A stretch of DNA of 64,000 bases from Bacillota bacterium (lineage in GTDB: Bacteria > Bacillota > DTU030 > DUMP01): the NCBI GenBank assembly GCA_030154105.1, contig JASKKP010000005.1, forward strand, positions 38,270 through 102,269. The letters run 5' to 3'. Every line of letters begins with the position of its first letter. Within the stretch, counting starts at the first letter, position 1. Under the pieces are notes generated by a model. That model was not told where the DNA came from. It saw only the letters and a list, made by a program, of their open reading frames with translations, and searched no databases. The translations under genes and the position numbers were made by a program. Positions 36,123 through 44,996 of the stretch are shown piece after piece.

Positions 36123-36752
36123 ATGTCCAAAGTTCACGTGCTTGACCATCCCATGATCCAACACAAACTCAGCCTGATCCGGGACAAAAACACCGGCCCC
36201 AAGGAGTTTCGCGAGCTCATGGAAGAAGTGGCCATGCTCATGGCTTACGAGGTCACGCGCGACCTGCCGCTCGAGGATGCGGAGGTAGAGACACCTATTG
36301 CGCCGGCGAGGACCAAGGTCATTGCCGGCAAGAAACTTGCCGTCGTGCCCATCCTGCGGGCGGGCCTGGGCATGGTGGGCGGGATATTGCGCCTTATCCC
36401 GGCGGCCAAAGTGGGGCACATCGGCCTCTACCGTGACCCGGAAACCCTGGAGCCGATTGAGTACTTCTGCAAGCTTCCAGCGGATATCGAGGAACGCGAC
36501 ATCATTTTGGTGGACCCCATGTTGGCTACCGGCGGCTCGGCGGTGGCCGGGGTTAACTTCCTTAAGCAGCGCGGTGCCCGTAACATTAAACTTATGTGCC
36601 TTATCGCCGCGCCCGAGGGCATCAAGGCCCTACAGGCTGCTCACCCGGATGTGGACATCTTTACGGCGGCGGTGGACGAGCGCCTCAACGAACACGCCTA
36701 CATCGTGCCCGGCCTGGGGGACGCCGGCGATCGGCTCTATGGCACCCGCTAG
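36123..36752 (+). CDS. upp: Uracil phosphoribosyltransferase
   Basis: A 209-residue salvage enzyme making UMP from uracil and PRPP. ATG 36123 follows GGGGGAGAAG and yields [20 protein letters not shown]. The PRPP loop [16 protein letters not shown] lies near residue 127, and the uracil site [16 protein letters not shown] is at the C-terminus. The stop overlaps the deaminase start by 14 nt. Confidence 0.97.
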   Translation: MSKVHVLDHPMIQHKLSLIRDKNTGPKEFRELMEEVAMLMAYEVTRDLPLEDAEVETPIAPARTKVIAGKKLAVVPILRAGLGMVGGILRLIPAAKVGHIGLYRDPETLEPIEYFCKLPADIEERDIILVDPMLATGGSAVAGVNFLKQRGARNIKLMCLIAAPEGIKALQAAHPDVDIFTAAVDERLNEHAYIVPGLGDAGDRLYGTR

Positions 36753-37230
36753 AAAGCGCCCGGATTGGGACACCTACTTCATGCACATTGCCCGGGTGGT
36801 GGCGCAACGTTCGACCTGCCTGAGGCGCCAGGTAGGAGCCATCATAGTGAAAGAGCGACGCGTCCTCACCACCGGGTACAACGGAGCGCCGGCGAGTCTC
36901 CCGCACTGCCTCGATGTCGGCTGCGAGCGGGAGCGGCTTAAAGTTCCTTCCGGTGAGCGGCACGAGCTCTGCCGCGGGCTGCACGCCGAGCAGAACGCCA
37001 TCATCCAGGCGGCGGTGCACGGGGTAAGCATCCAGGGCGGCACCTTGTACACGACCGACCATCCGTGCTCGCTCTGCGCTAAGATGCTGGTGAACGCCGG
37101 CATTCGCCGCGTGGTATACAGCGGCCCGTATCCCGACGAGCTTGCCGAAAACATCCTGGCAGAGGCCGGCATACTGGTAGAGAGACTGGGAGGAGAGGCC
37201 GATGGAGAAAAAGGGGATCCTGCTTCCTAA
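36739..37230 (+). CDS. dCMP deaminase family protein (ComEB-like)
   Basis: A 163-residue zinc deaminase forming dUMP from dCMP. ATG 36739 lies inside the end of upp. The zinc and catalytic motif is [12 protein letters not shown] near residue 83, and the second zinc motif [16 protein letters not shown] near residue 110. The N-terminal [18 protein letters not shown] and [12 protein letters not shown] are typical of dCMP deaminases. Together with upp and the MazG-like gene it forms a pyrimidine salvage and housekeeping cluster with overlapping genes. Confidence 0.93.
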   Translation: MAPARKRPDWDTYFMHIARVVAQRSTCLRRQVGAIIVKERRVLTTGYNGAPASLPHCLDVGCERERLKVPSGERHELCRGLHAEQNAIIQAAVHGVSIQGGTLYTTDHPCSLCAKMLVNAGIRRVVYSGPYPDELAENILAEAGILVERLGGEADGEKGDPAS

Positions 37231-37528
37231 GCTGGACAAACTGCAGCCAACGCTCGAGTCGACCCTGGTCAAGCTCTTGGAAGAAGCCGGCGAACTGGCC
37301 CAGGCGGTGGGCAAGTTCCGGGGGATGAACGGCGAGCGCATAGCGCTGACCGAGCAGCAGGCGCTCCAGATCATCGCCCGCGAGCTTTTGGACGTGGCCC
37401 AGACTACCGTGTCCATGATGTTTGTCTTGGAAGAACAATACGGTGTGGACTTGAATGAAGCCCTCCGCGACCACATAGCGAAGCTGGAGGCCAAAGGGTA
37501 CCTGTCTCCTAACTCTCAGCCTAATTGA
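37202..37528 (+). CDS. MazG-like nucleotide pyrophosphohydrolase family protein
   Basis: A 108-residue all-helical protein. [18 protein letters not shown] near residue 23 supplies the ExxE half of the metal site and [15 protein letters not shown] near residue 60 the ExxD half, as in MazG and dUTPase-type all-alpha hydrolases. The gene overlaps the dCMP deaminase by 29 nt. It may clear non-canonical or excess dNTPs, fitting the neighbouring dUMP pathway. Confidence 0.8.
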   Translation: MEKKGILLPKLDKLQPTLESTLVKLLEEAGELAQAVGKFRGMNGERIALTEQQALQIIARELLDVAQTTVSMMFVLEEQYGVDLNEALRDHIAKLEAKGYLSPNSQPN

Positions 37529-37590
37529 CAAGCACGAGGCGCGAAGGGTAAAATGGAAAAAGCGCTTGAAAAGCACGGGAGTGTTGCAGA

Positions 37591-38667
37591 GTGCCTGGGA
37601 TAGTTGCCAGTTTCGTGCTGGCTCTACTGGTGGCCTACCTGGCTACACCGGCCGTACGGCGCCTGGCCGTGGGGACGGGGGCCTTAGATAGGCCGGACAC
37701 TGGCCCTGCCGGCCGCCACATCCACACCAAACCCACCCCGCGCCTAGGAGGGCTGGCCATCTTCGCCGGCTTTTCTTTGGCGGTAGGGTTGGGCATAACG
37801 TGGTCCCACCTTGCGCTTTGGCAGCAGTTTCTGGGTCTCTGGCTCGGCGCGTTCATGGTAGTTGTAGTGGGTGTGATTGACGATTACCTGAACCTTCCAG
37901 CCAAGATAAAACTCGCCGGGCAGGTTTTAGCGGCCCTTACCTTTGTGGCCTTTGGCAACAGCGTTGAGTGGCTGTCCAACCCGTGGGCGGCCGGTCCCTT
38001 CCCCGGCATGATGTATATAGGGAAGTGGGGTGTGCCGCTCACGATTTTCTGGGTAGTGGGAGTGACCAACACCCTCAACCTTATAGATGGCTTGGACGGC
38101 CTGGCGGCCGGGGTGGCCACTATTGCCTCCGTCACGCTGCTCTTGGTTGCCCTGCGGGAGGGGCAGCCGTACGTGGTGCTCGTTACGGCGGCGTTGGCCG
38201 GTGCGGCCTTAGGATTTCTCCCCCATAACTTTAACCCGGCCAAGATCTTCATGGGTGACACGGGGTCCATGTTTCTCGGTTTCACTCTGGCCGCTATAGC
38301 TGTGCAGGGCACCTTAAAAAGCGCGACCACCATTGCCTTGGCGGTGCCCCTCTTGGCGCTGGGGCTTCCCATTATCGACACCACTTTGGCCATCGTGCGC
38401 CGCTTTATCCACGGGCGGCCCATCTTTCAGGCCGACCGGGGCCATCTTCACCACCGCCTGCTGGCCCTCGGCCTGAGTCAGCGCCAGGCGGTGCTCATCC
38501 TTTACTTCGTCAGCGCTTGCTTTGGCTTAAGCGCCGTGGCTCTGGCGGACGTGAGTTCGAGACTGGTAGCGGCCACCTTGCTGCTGGTCGGAATTGGACT
38601 GACCTTGGCCATCGGCCGGGCCGGGACGGTCGCCGCGAGGCACGGCGGGAAAAACCTGCACGGTTAA
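37591..38667 (+). CDS. tagO: Undecaprenyl-phosphate N-acetylhexosamine-1-phosphate transferase (TagO/WecA type)
   Basis: A 358-residue membrane enzyme with about 11 helices that starts wall-polymer synthesis by transferring GlcNAc-1-P to undecaprenyl phosphate. The acidic motifs VGVIDDYLNLPAKIKL near residue 93 and NTLNLIDGLDGLAAG near residue 158, FMGDTGSMFLGF near 220 and the His-rich HGRPIFQADRGHLHHRLL near 272 define the WecA/TagO group. GTG start. Followed by the UDP-GlcNAc epimerase gene. Confidence 0.93.
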   Translation: MPGIVASFVLALLVAYLATPAVRRLAVGTGALDRPDTGPAGRHIHTKPTPRLGGLAIFAGFSLAVGLGITWSHLALWQQFLGLWLGAFMVVVVGVIDDYLNLPAKIKLAGQVLAALTFVAFGNSVEWLSNPWAAGPFPGMMYIGKWGVPLTIFWVVGVTNTLNLIDGLDGLAAGVATIASVTLLLVALREGQPYVVLVTAALAGAALGFLPHNFNPAKIFMGDTGSMFLGFTLAAIAVQGTLKSATTIALAVPLLALGLPIIDTTLAIVRRFIHGRPIFQADRGHLHHRLLALGLSQRQAVLILYFVSACFGLSAVALADVSSRLVAATLLLVGIGLTLAIGRAGTVAARHGGKNLHG

Positions 38668-38736
38668 AAGCAAGTTTATTTGAGCGGAGGCCCAGGTGGG
38701 GAACCTCCGCTTTTATTCGAGGAAGAGAGGGATAGC

Positions 38737-39897
38737 GTGAAGCGGCCCGTTAAGATCCTATCTATTTTCGGTACCCGCCCCGAGGCCATCAAGATGGCGC
38801 CGGTGGTCAAGACCTTAGCGGCGGCCCCCGGGTTTGCCGCTCGCGTGGTGATCACGGCCCAGCACCGCCAGATGCTGGACCAGGTATTGGATCTCTTTGA
38901 AATCAAGGCGGATTACGACCTCAATATAATGCAGGAAGGGCAAAGCCTTACCGAAATAACCACCCGCGTGCTTACGCGTTTGGAAGAAGTCCTGGCCGCC
39001 GAGCAGCCGGACATGGTTCTGGTGCACGGCGACACTACCACCACTTTCGCTGCCGCCCTGGCCGCCTTCTACCAGCGGGTGGCCGTCGGGCACGTGGAAG
39101 CGGGGCTCAGGACCCACCAAAAGTATTTCCCCTTCCCGGAAGAGCTCAACCGCCGTCTAACCGGGGTACTGGCCGACCTGCACTTTGCGCCCACGGCTAC
39201 GGCCCGGGCTAACCTCCTGGCCGAGGGGGTACCGCCCGAACGTATCCAGGTAACGGGCAATACGGCCATCGACGCGCTCTTTATGACCGTCCGGCCTACT
39301 TATAAGTTCTGTGAGCCGTGTCTTAATGCATTGGACTTTAAGCGGAATAGAATAATAGTGCTAGAAGCCCACCGCCGAGAAAACCTGGGCGAACCCTTGG
39401 AGGAGATTTTCCGCGCCGTGGCCGCCTTGGTGGAACGGCATACCGACGTAGAGGTCGTCTTTCCGGTACACCTTAATCCCAAGGTGCAAGAGCCGGCCCG
39501 GCGCATCCTCGGCGACCACCCGCGTGTTCATCTTCTAACGCCCCTAGCCTACGGCGACTTTGCGAACCTTCTGGCGCGGGCCTACCTTATCCTCAGCGAT
39601 TCGGGCGGCATTCAAGAGGAAGCTCCGGCGCTGGGCCGGCCGGTCTTGGTGCTGCGTTCGGTAACGGAGCGGCCGGAGGCCGTGGCGGCCGGAACGGTAC
39701 GCGTGGTGGGAACGCAGGCTGAGGCCATTTTGGCCGCGGCGGAGGAGCTTCTCTCGAACCCGGCCGCGTACGAGCGCATGGCCCGCGCGGCCAACCCCTA
39801 TGGAGACGGCCGGGCGGCGTGGCGGATTCGCACCGGCCTCGAGCATTGGTTCGGGCTACGTGACGAAGCACCGGAAGAGTTGATCGAATCCCTCTAG
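38737..39897 (+). CDS. wecB: UDP-N-acetylglucosamine 2-epimerase (non-hydrolysing)
   Basis: A 386-residue enzyme making UDP-ManNAc for cell-wall polymers. GTG 38737 follows GAGGAAGAGAGG and gives ILSIFGTRPEAIKMAPVV, the family opening. Other motifs are VHGDTTTTFAAALAAFY near residue 92, HVEAGLRTHQKYFPFPEE near 112 and LILSDSGGIQEEAPALGRPV near 285. It pairs with TagO and is followed 45 nt later by atpZ, an arrangement typical of Clostridia. Confidence 0.96.
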   Translation: MKRPVKILSIFGTRPEAIKMAPVVKTLAAAPGFAARVVITAQHRQMLDQVLDLFEIKADYDLNIMQEGQSLTEITTRVLTRLEEVLAAEQPDMVLVHGDTTTTFAAALAAFYQRVAVGHVEAGLRTHQKYFPFPEELNRRLTGVLADLHFAPTATARANLLAEGVPPERIQVTGNTAIDALFMTVRPTYKFCEPCLNALDFKRNRIIVLEAHRRENLGEPLEEIFRAVAALVERHTDVEVVFPVHLNPKVQEPARRILGDHPRVHLLTPLAYGDFANLLARAYLILSDSGGIQEEAPALGRPVLVLRSVTERPEAVAAGTVRVVGTQAEAILAAAEELLSNPAAYERMARAANPYGDGRAAWRIRTGLEHWFGLRDEAPEELIESL

Positions 39898-39942
39898 GCC
39901 CTGGGGCAGGTGGAACTCTTGCAGGTGAAGGAGGTAAAAGCT

Positions 39943-40146
39943 ATGGGTCCTCCCGGGCGGGTAAGGTGGATCTATGCAGCGGGAACATTTACCCTGGGAC
40001 TCGCGGTGGCCATCGTGTTCGCGTATTACCTGGGCAGCTGGCTGGATGCCCGCCTGGCCTCGGGCAGCGTGTTTTCCGTCCTGCTCGTGCTCCTGGCTAT
40101 CGCCGGCGGGTTTTACAACCTTTACCGCTACATGCAGCATCGGTAG
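39943..40146 (+). CDS. atpZ: AtpZ/AtpI family F1Fo-ATPase-associated protein
   Basis: A 67-residue protein with two helices, recognised by the AtpZ pattern GTFTLGLAVAIVFAYYLGSWLDARL and GGFYNLYRYM (first quoted only as AVAIVFAYYLGSWLD). ATG 39943 follows GAAGGAGG. AtpZ and AtpI form a Mg/Ca channel or assembly aid for ATP synthase and are normally followed by atpI-atpBEFHAGDC. Here none of these genes follows; spoIID does. So it is an orphan in this window. Confidence 0.85.
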   Translation: MGPPGRVRWIYAAGTFTLGLAVAIVFAYYLGSWLDARLASGSVFSVLLVLLAIAGGFYNLYRYMQHR

Positions 40147-40147
40147 G

Positions 40148-40185
40148 TGCCGGGCAGCTGGGAGTCCTTACCAGGCGCCCGGCAC
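40148..40185 (+). terminator. Hairpin after atpZ
   Basis: GTGCCGGGC (40148-40156) pairs perfectly with GCCCGGCAC (40177-40185), followed by ATATTTCT. It is probably a terminator, and it marks the place where the ATP synthase operon would be expected. Confidence 0.55.
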
Positions 40186-40213
40186 ATATTTCTCCGCAGG
40201 CGCTCATATAGAT
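40185..40213 (+). promoter_or_regulatory. Putative sigma-E promoter of spoIID
   Basis: CATATTT (40185-40191), 13 nt, then CATATAGAT (40205-40213), close to the sporulation sigma-E consensus (ATATT and CATAnAnT). SpoIID is a known sigma-E product in Bacillus. Confidence 0.55.
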
Positions 40214-40271
40214 TAAAGAGCACAGGGCTTATCCCGGGGCGGCCCGGGTTGGTGCGGGGGAGGAGAGGCGC

Positions 40272-41273
40272 TTGCGGGGCTTTTTTGCCGGGGTATTCGT
40301 TTTTGTGCTGCTGGCCGTGTTGGTGCTGCCGGCGGCCATCGTCAGCCTGCTGGGCGGGGCGCCAACCACGGCCCCGACGCCGCCGGAGCCGGCGGGGACT
40401 GAGGAAGGACCGACCCTCAAGGTGTTTGTTGCTGCCAGCGGCAAAGTAAAGGAAATGCCCCTTGAGCGTTACCTCATAGGCGTGGTGGCCGCGGAGATGC
40501 CCGCTGAGTTCCATGCCGAGGCGCTCAAGGCCCAGGCGGTGGCCGCCCGGACTTACGCCCTGCGGCGCCTCAAGTCGTACGGCGGAAACGGCTGCCCCAA
40601 GCACCCCGAGGCCGACATCTGCACCGATCCGACCTGTTGCCAGGGCTGGATGAGCGATGCAGAGCTGAGGCAGCGCTGGGGGCTCTTTTCCTACCCGGGT
40701 TACCACGAAAAGATCGCCGAAGCCGTGGCCGCAACCCGTGGCCTGGTGGTGACGTACGATCACCAACTCATCGAGCCGGTGTACCACGCGAGCTGTGGCG
40801 GCCTAGGAACGGAGGACGCCGAGGTGGTCTGGGGAAATCCTGTTCCCTACCTCAGCCACGTAGAGTGCACGTACGATGAAAACCCACCCCACATGGGCGA
40901 CCAGGTGGAGTTCACCCTGGCCGAACTGGGTCGGCGCCTGGAGGTAGAGGTGGCCGTTCCGACGAGCAAGGGGCTGGACATGGCCATACTCAGTCGCACT
41001 AAGGCCGGGCGGGTGAAGGACCTACGCGTAGGGCGGATGACGTTTTCCGGGGTGGAGGTAAGAAAGCGCTTAGGCCTTAATTCCACCAATTTTAACTGGC
41101 GGCTTACGGCGGACGGCAAGGTAGTCTTCACCACCTACGGCAACGGTCACGCCGTCGGTATGTGCCAGTACGGGGCCAACGGCTTGGCCAAGCAGGGAAA
41201 GGACTTCCGCGCCATCTTACAGCACTATTACACCGGCGTCGATATTTCTCCGCCGCCCGGGGTAAGTTACTAG
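40272..41273 (+). CDS. spoIID: Stage II sporulation protein D (lytic transglycosylase)
   Basis: A 333-residue membrane-anchored protein that cleaves septal peptidoglycan during engulfment. The TTG start follows GGGGGAGGAGAG. One helix (residues 5-27) is followed by the SpoIID/LytB domain: MPLERYLIGVVAAEMPAEFH near residue 60, with the catalytic Glu in AAEMPA, QAVAARTYALRRL near 88, and the late GHAVGMCQYGANGLAKQG near 293. Two Cys in HPEADICTDPTCCQGW may bind zinc as in clostridial SpoIID. A sigma-E-like promoter lies upstream. Confidence 0.95.
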   Translation: MRGFFAGVFVFVLLAVLVLPAAIVSLLGGAPTTAPTPPEPAGTEEGPTLKVFVAASGKVKEMPLERYLIGVVAAEMPAEFHAEALKAQAVAARTYALRRLKSYGGNGCPKHPEADICTDPTCCQGWMSDAELRQRWGLFSYPGYHEKIAEAVAATRGLVVTYDHQLIEPVYHASCGGLGTEDAEVVWGNPVPYLSHVECTYDENPPHMGDQVEFTLAELGRRLEVEVAVPTSKGLDMAILSRTKAGRVKDLRVGRMTFSGVEVRKRLGLNSTNFNWRLTADGKVVFTTYGNGHAVGMCQYGANGLAKQGKDFRAILQHYYTGVDISPPPGVSY

Positions 41274-41461
41274 CCCGGCTCTTCGTCTATAAGCCTCGGT
41301 TCTACCCGTTCCCGGTTAATCCGGCAATTCTTGGAGCAAAAAAAATTACGGGCAGGAAGGAGGAATTGGGGAATAAAGAGCGAATATAATAACTGCTGCA
41401 GTAAATCCTGCAACTTATCTTACATAAAGAAGCAAGAAATGATGCAGGAGTTGGGTAAGAA

Positions 41462-42349
41462 ATGGAAAGAGTCCAAGACAGTTTAGAGATGCGCATCAAG
41501 CGGGCGTTCAACGACCTTTCCGGTGCCCAGCGCAGCCTGGCCGAATTCCTTTTAAATAACTACGAACAGGCGGCTTTTCTCACTGCCGCCAGGCTCGGAG
41601 CCCTGGTAGGGGTGAGCGAATCGACGGTGGTGCGTTTTGCGTATACGCTCGGCTATCAGGGCTGGCCGGAGTTGCAGGGGGTTCTACAGGAAAAGGTAAA
41701 AAACCGCCTCAGCACGGCCGACCGGCTACGCCTGTCGGCGGCAGAAGCAGGTGCGGAGGAGTCGGTGGCGCGGGAAATTCTGACTACCGACCTGGAAAAT
41801 CTGCGCCGCACGCTGCAGGAACTGAGCGATGCCGACTTCAACGCGGCGGTGGACGCCATCATCGCCGCGGCCGACATCTACGTGCTCGGCTCGCGCAGCG
41901 CCTACTGCCTCGCCCTTTTTCTGGCCTTTTACCTGCAGATGATCGGCAAGCGCGTCCGGGTTGTACCGCAGGGGGTAAGCAGCATTTTTGAGGAACTGGC
42001 CATGGTGCGGCCGGAGGACCTGGTGATCGGGATCAGTTTTCCCCGCTACACCCGCCTTACCGTCGAAGGTTTTGCCTACGCGCGCGATAAAGGCGCCAAG
42101 ACCTTGGCCCTTACCGACAGCATCCTCTCGCCTTTGGCGCCGCTCGCGGATATAACCCTTACGGCTCAGAGCAACCTAGGCTCGTTCATTGAGTCTTTTG
42201 CGGCCCCCCTCTCGCTGATCAACGCCCTCGTGACCGCCGTGGGCCGGCGCGATAAGGAGAAGACCCTGGCCTGCCTGGATGAGCTGGAAGCCATTGCTTC
42301 TAAGCACAGCATTTTTTACCAACCGGGAGGGGGTGGGAATGGAATTTAA
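41462..42349 (+). CDS. RpiR/MurR-family transcriptional regulator
   Basis: A 295-residue regulator. The N-terminal HTH_6 domain (1-80) reads LVGVSESTVVRFAYTLGYQG near residue 47. A SIS sugar-phosphate-binding domain covers about 130-260, with YVLGSRSAYCLALFL and GISFPRYTRLTVEGFAYA. RpiR proteins respond to phosphosugars or metabolic intermediates. It starts the inserted block and is followed by the aminomutase and TRAP genes, so it may control them. The long leader 42350-42586 separates it from the next gene. Confidence 0.9.
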   Translation: MERVQDSLEMRIKRAFNDLSGAQRSLAEFLLNNYEQAAFLTAARLGALVGVSESTVVRFAYTLGYQGWPELQGVLQEKVKNRLSTADRLRLSAAEAGAEESVAREILTTDLENLRRTLQELSDADFNAAVDAIIAAADIYVLGSRSAYCLALFLAFYLQMIGKRVRVVPQGVSSIFEELAMVRPEDLVIGISFPRYTRLTVEGFAYARDKGAKTLALTDSILSPLAPLADITLTAQSNLGSFIESFAAPLSLINALVTAVGRRDKEKTLACLDELEAIASKHSIFYQPGGGGNGI

Positions 42350-42425
42350 ACCGCGCCGCTACAACTAAGAATACTCCTCTGAGCTACAGCATGAAGCACA
42401 GGACTAGAGAAGGAAAAAGAAAAGA

Positions 42426-42563
42426 GACCGCAGCATGCTGCGGCCTGAACCCCGGTCAACGGTCCGACCCGGTTTTGTGGCAGCAAAACCGGGCCCCAAG
42501 GCACTTTTTTACCTTGTAGGAGGACCGCTGCCTGGTCTCATTCTAGCACCAGGCGGCCCTCCT
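42426..42563 (+). ncRNA. Structured leader candidate upstream of glutamate 2,3-aminomutase gene
   Basis: Four helices are packed into 140 nt: GACCG/CGGTC (42426-42430 with 42453-42457) enclosing the palindrome CCGCAGCATGCTGCGG; GGTCC/GGACC (42461-42465 with 42522-42526) enclosing a perfect CCCGGTTTTG/CAAAACCGGG hairpin and CAAGG/CCTTG; and a 10-bp GCTGCCTGGT/ACCAGGCGGC stem (42527-42557) that can extend through GGAGG/CCTCC. The last extension overlaps GGACC, so two folds compete. No known riboswitch class is recognised and the gene's own ribosome site is outside. Confidence 0.45.
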
Positions 42564-42586
42564 GTAAAGAGCTTGGAGGTGCAAGC

Positions 42587-43834
42587 ATGGCGCTTACCGA
42601 AGAAGAAAAACGCGACATAGCTATCCGGCGTACGGTGGAGCTTAAGGGGCGCATCGAGCCTTACCTTAAAGCATGTGAAGAGATTGAAACCGGTTTTAAG
42701 CTGGCCGAGCGTTTTCGCCGGCGTAAAGAAGAGCTAAAGAAGCTTTTCGGGGCTACAGAAGAAGAGTGGAACGACTGGCACTGGCAGGTGCGGAATCGCA
42801 TCACCGATGTGGAAACGCTGGCCAAAGTAATTAATCTTACGGATCGGGAGGCGGAGGAGATAGCCCGCGTGGGCGCCCGCTACCGCTGGGCCATCTCGCC
42901 TTACTACGCCTCGCTTATGGACCCGGACAATCCGCGCTGCCCCATCCGCATGCGGGCGGTGCCGAGCGTAAATGAAATTACCGATGTCTACGGCGTGCCG
43001 GATCCGATGGCGGAAGAGTATACCTCTCCCGCGCCGCGTATCACGCGGCGTTACCCGGACCGCCTGATCATCAACGTCACCAACCAATGCGCGATGTTCT
43101 GTCGCCACTGCCAGCGGCGCCGCAACATTGGCGAGGTAGACCAGCCGGCGCGCGACGAGGAAATCCAGGCGGCCCTCGACTACATCCGCGCCAATCCGGA
43201 GATCCGAGACGTTTTGATCACCGGCGGGGATCCCTTCACCTTGGAAGATGAGAAGATCGACTGGATCCTCACCGAACTCGAGAGCATGCCGCACGTGGAG
43301 ATAAAGCGCATCGGCAGTGCCACACCGGTCACCCTTCCCCAGCGCATTACCCGAAAGCTTTGCGACATGCTGGCGAAACACCTGCCGCTTTATCTCAACA
43401 CGCATTTCAACCACCCCAAAGAGGTTACGCCGGAAGCGCAGGAAGCCTGTTTCCGCCTGGCGCGCGCCGGAGTGGGCCTTGGAAACCAGGCGGTGCTCCT
43501 TAAGGGCATCAACAACGATCCTTATGTAATGAAAAAGCTCAATCACGAACTTCTGCGGATCATGGTGCGGCCGTACTACATCTTCCATGCCAAGTCGGTA
43601 CAGGGCACGACGCACTTTGTTACTACCGTGCAGGAAGGCCTGGAAATCATGGAGAACCTGCGCGGCTACACCTCGGGTTTAGCCATCCCCTGGTACATTA
43701 TCAACGCGCCCGAAGGCCACGGCAAAACGCCCATTGTCCCCCAATACCTTCTCTCCATGGGCCGAGACTACGTCCTCATCCGCAACTGGGAGGGGAAGGT
43801 GTTCAGGTATCCCAACGGTTTTCCGGAACCTTAA
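42587..43834 (+). CDS. eam: Glutamate 2,3-aminomutase (KamA-family radical SAM/PLP enzyme)
   Basis: A 415-residue enzyme moving the amino group of glutamate from C2 to C3 to give beta-glutamate, a compatible solute. ATG 42587 follows CTTGGAGG. The iron-sulfur motif is CAMFCRHC near residue 168 and LITGGDPFTLED near 207. The PLP lysine lies in NAPEGHGKTP near residue 372. In lysine 2,3-aminomutase two Asp bind the epsilon-amino group; here these positions read Lys (YIFHAKSVQG) and Asn (YIINAPEG), the pair reported for glutamate 2,3-aminomutase. Hence the call against lysine aminomutase. The next genes encode a TAXI-type TRAP importer. Confidence 0.87.
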   Translation: MALTEEEKRDIAIRRTVELKGRIEPYLKACEEIETGFKLAERFRRRKEELKKLFGATEEEWNDWHWQVRNRITDVETLAKVINLTDREAEEIARVGARYRWAISPYYASLMDPDNPRCPIRMRAVPSVNEITDVYGVPDPMAEEYTSPAPRITRRYPDRLIINVTNQCAMFCRHCQRRRNIGEVDQPARDEEIQAALDYIRANPEIRDVLITGGDPFTLEDEKIDWILTELESMPHVEIKRIGSATPVTLPQRITRKLCDMLAKHLPLYLNTHFNHPKEVTPEAQEACFRLARAGVGLGNQAVLLKGINNDPYVMKKLNHELLRIMVRPYYIFHAKSVQGTTHFVTTVQEGLEIMENLRGYTSGLAIPWYIINAPEGHGKTPIVPQYLLSMGRDYVLIRNWEGKVFRYPNGFPEP

Positions 43835-43861
43835 ACCGAATCCCGCAACTGGGCCGAGCGG

Positions 43862-43890
43862 GGCCTGCTCCCGCCGGAGCAGGCCTTCTT
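43862..43890 (+). terminator. Terminator after eam
   Basis: GGCCTGCTC (43862-43870) pairs perfectly with GAGCAGGCC (43877-43885), then TTCTT. A second perfect 9-bp hairpin without T tail lies at 43907-43930. Confidence 0.75.
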
Positions 43891-44000
43891 AAAACCAGGC
43901 TGCGGACCCGGGCGGACCACCCCGCCCGGGCCGGCGCGGCGAACCCGGCACGAAGCGGGAAGAGGAGGCGTAGTCAGAAAATTAGCAGGAGGTGTAAAAG

Positions 44001-44996
44001 ATGAAGAATGTTTGTTGGCGATCGGTAACGGTAGTGTGTGTATTGTTGCTGCTTGTTCTTGTAGCAGGAGGGTGCGCGCCGAAACCGACCGCCGAAGGCG
44101 GTGAGGCCGGAGAAGAGAAAAAAGAGACCACTTATCTCACCTTTGCCTCGGGCAGCGTCGGCGGTGCCTACTACCCGCTGGGCGGCGGCATCGCCGATAT
44201 TCTGAGCGAGTTGCCGGGGATCCAATGCGTTTCTGAGTCCACCGGCGCCTCCATCGAGAACGCCCGCCTGGTAGCCTCAGGCGAGTCGCAGTTGGGCTTT
44301 ATGATGGGCGACGCCGCCTACAAGGCGGTACAGGGTATTGAGCCGTTTAAAGAAAAACTTCCGCTCAAAGCGCTCTTTTCCATGTACCCGGCACCAGAAC
44401 ACATCGTAACCCTAAAAAACTCCGGCATTAACTCGGTCGAGGATCTAAAGGGGAAGCGCGTCTCCGTGGACGCCCCGGGCAGCGGTTGTGAAGCCATGGC
44501 CAGGGAGATCCTTAAAGCCCACGGCATGAGCTACGACGACATCGAAGAAGCTTACCTCTCGCAGCCTGAAGCGGCGACGGCGCTCAAGGACGGAACCGTC
44601 GATGCTGTGTTTTGGAACTTTGCCTACCCGGGCGCGGTGGTAATGGACGTGGCCTCGGCTCGTGACATCAAACTAATTCCCATTAGAGAAGAGATTCTGG
44701 ATAAACTTACCAAGGAATTCCCGTATTACGTCAAAGGCAAAATCCCGGCCGGGACTTATAAGGGCGTAGACCAGGACGTCCCCGCCTTGGAGGTGGGCAA
44801 CGTGGTGGTTGTCCGCGAAGACATGCCGGAAGACCTGGCCTATACCATTACCAAAACGCTTTATGAGAATGTGAAGCGCCTGGTAGAAATTCACCCGGTA
44901 GCGGCCCAGATGACGCCAGAGACGGGTTGGCAAACGCCCATTGAACTCCATCCGGGGGCAGCCAAGTACTTCAAAGAAATTGGCGTGTTGAAATAA
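44001..44996 (+). CDS. TAXI-family TRAP transporter solute-binding lipoprotein
   Basis: A 331-residue binding protein. ATG 44001 follows AGGAGGTG. The signal peptide ends in a lipobox (VAGGC near residue 24). The TAXI signature is clear: FASGSVGGAYYPLGGGIADIL near residue 50 (core GSVGGAYYPLGG), then STGASIENARLVASGESQLG, and VSVDAPGSGCEAMAREIL near 155. TAXI proteins feed fused TRAP permeases; a Thermus relative was crystallised with glutamate/glutamine bound. With the aminomutase next door, glutamate is a likely ligand, though not shown. Confidence 0.93.
   Translation: MKNVCWRSVTVVCVLLLLVLVAGGCAPKPTAEGGEAGEEKKETTYLTFASGSVGGAYYPLGGGIADILSELPGIQCVSESTGASIENARLVASGESQLGFMMGDAAYKAVQGIEPFKEKLPLKALFSMYPAPEHIVTLKNSGINSVEDLKGKRVSVDAPGSGCEAMAREILKAHGMSYDDIEEAYLSQPEAATALKDGTVDAVFWNFAYPGAVVMDVASARDIKLIPIREEILDKLTKEFPYYVKGKIPAGTYKGVDQDVPALEVGNVVVVREDMPEDLAYTITKTLYENVKRLVEIHPVAAQMTPETGWQTPIELHPGAAKYFKEIGVLK

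Noticed and set aside
36298..36738. N-terminal extension of the dCMP deaminase frame
   Set aside because: The extension overlaps most of upp and has no family similarity; ATG 36739 gives the normal deaminase length.
42431..42442. Palindrome CCGCAGCATGCTGCGG taken alone as an operator
   Set aside because: It is enclosed in a larger set of RNA helices with GACCG/CGGTC, so it is better read as part of the leader structure than as a protein binding site.
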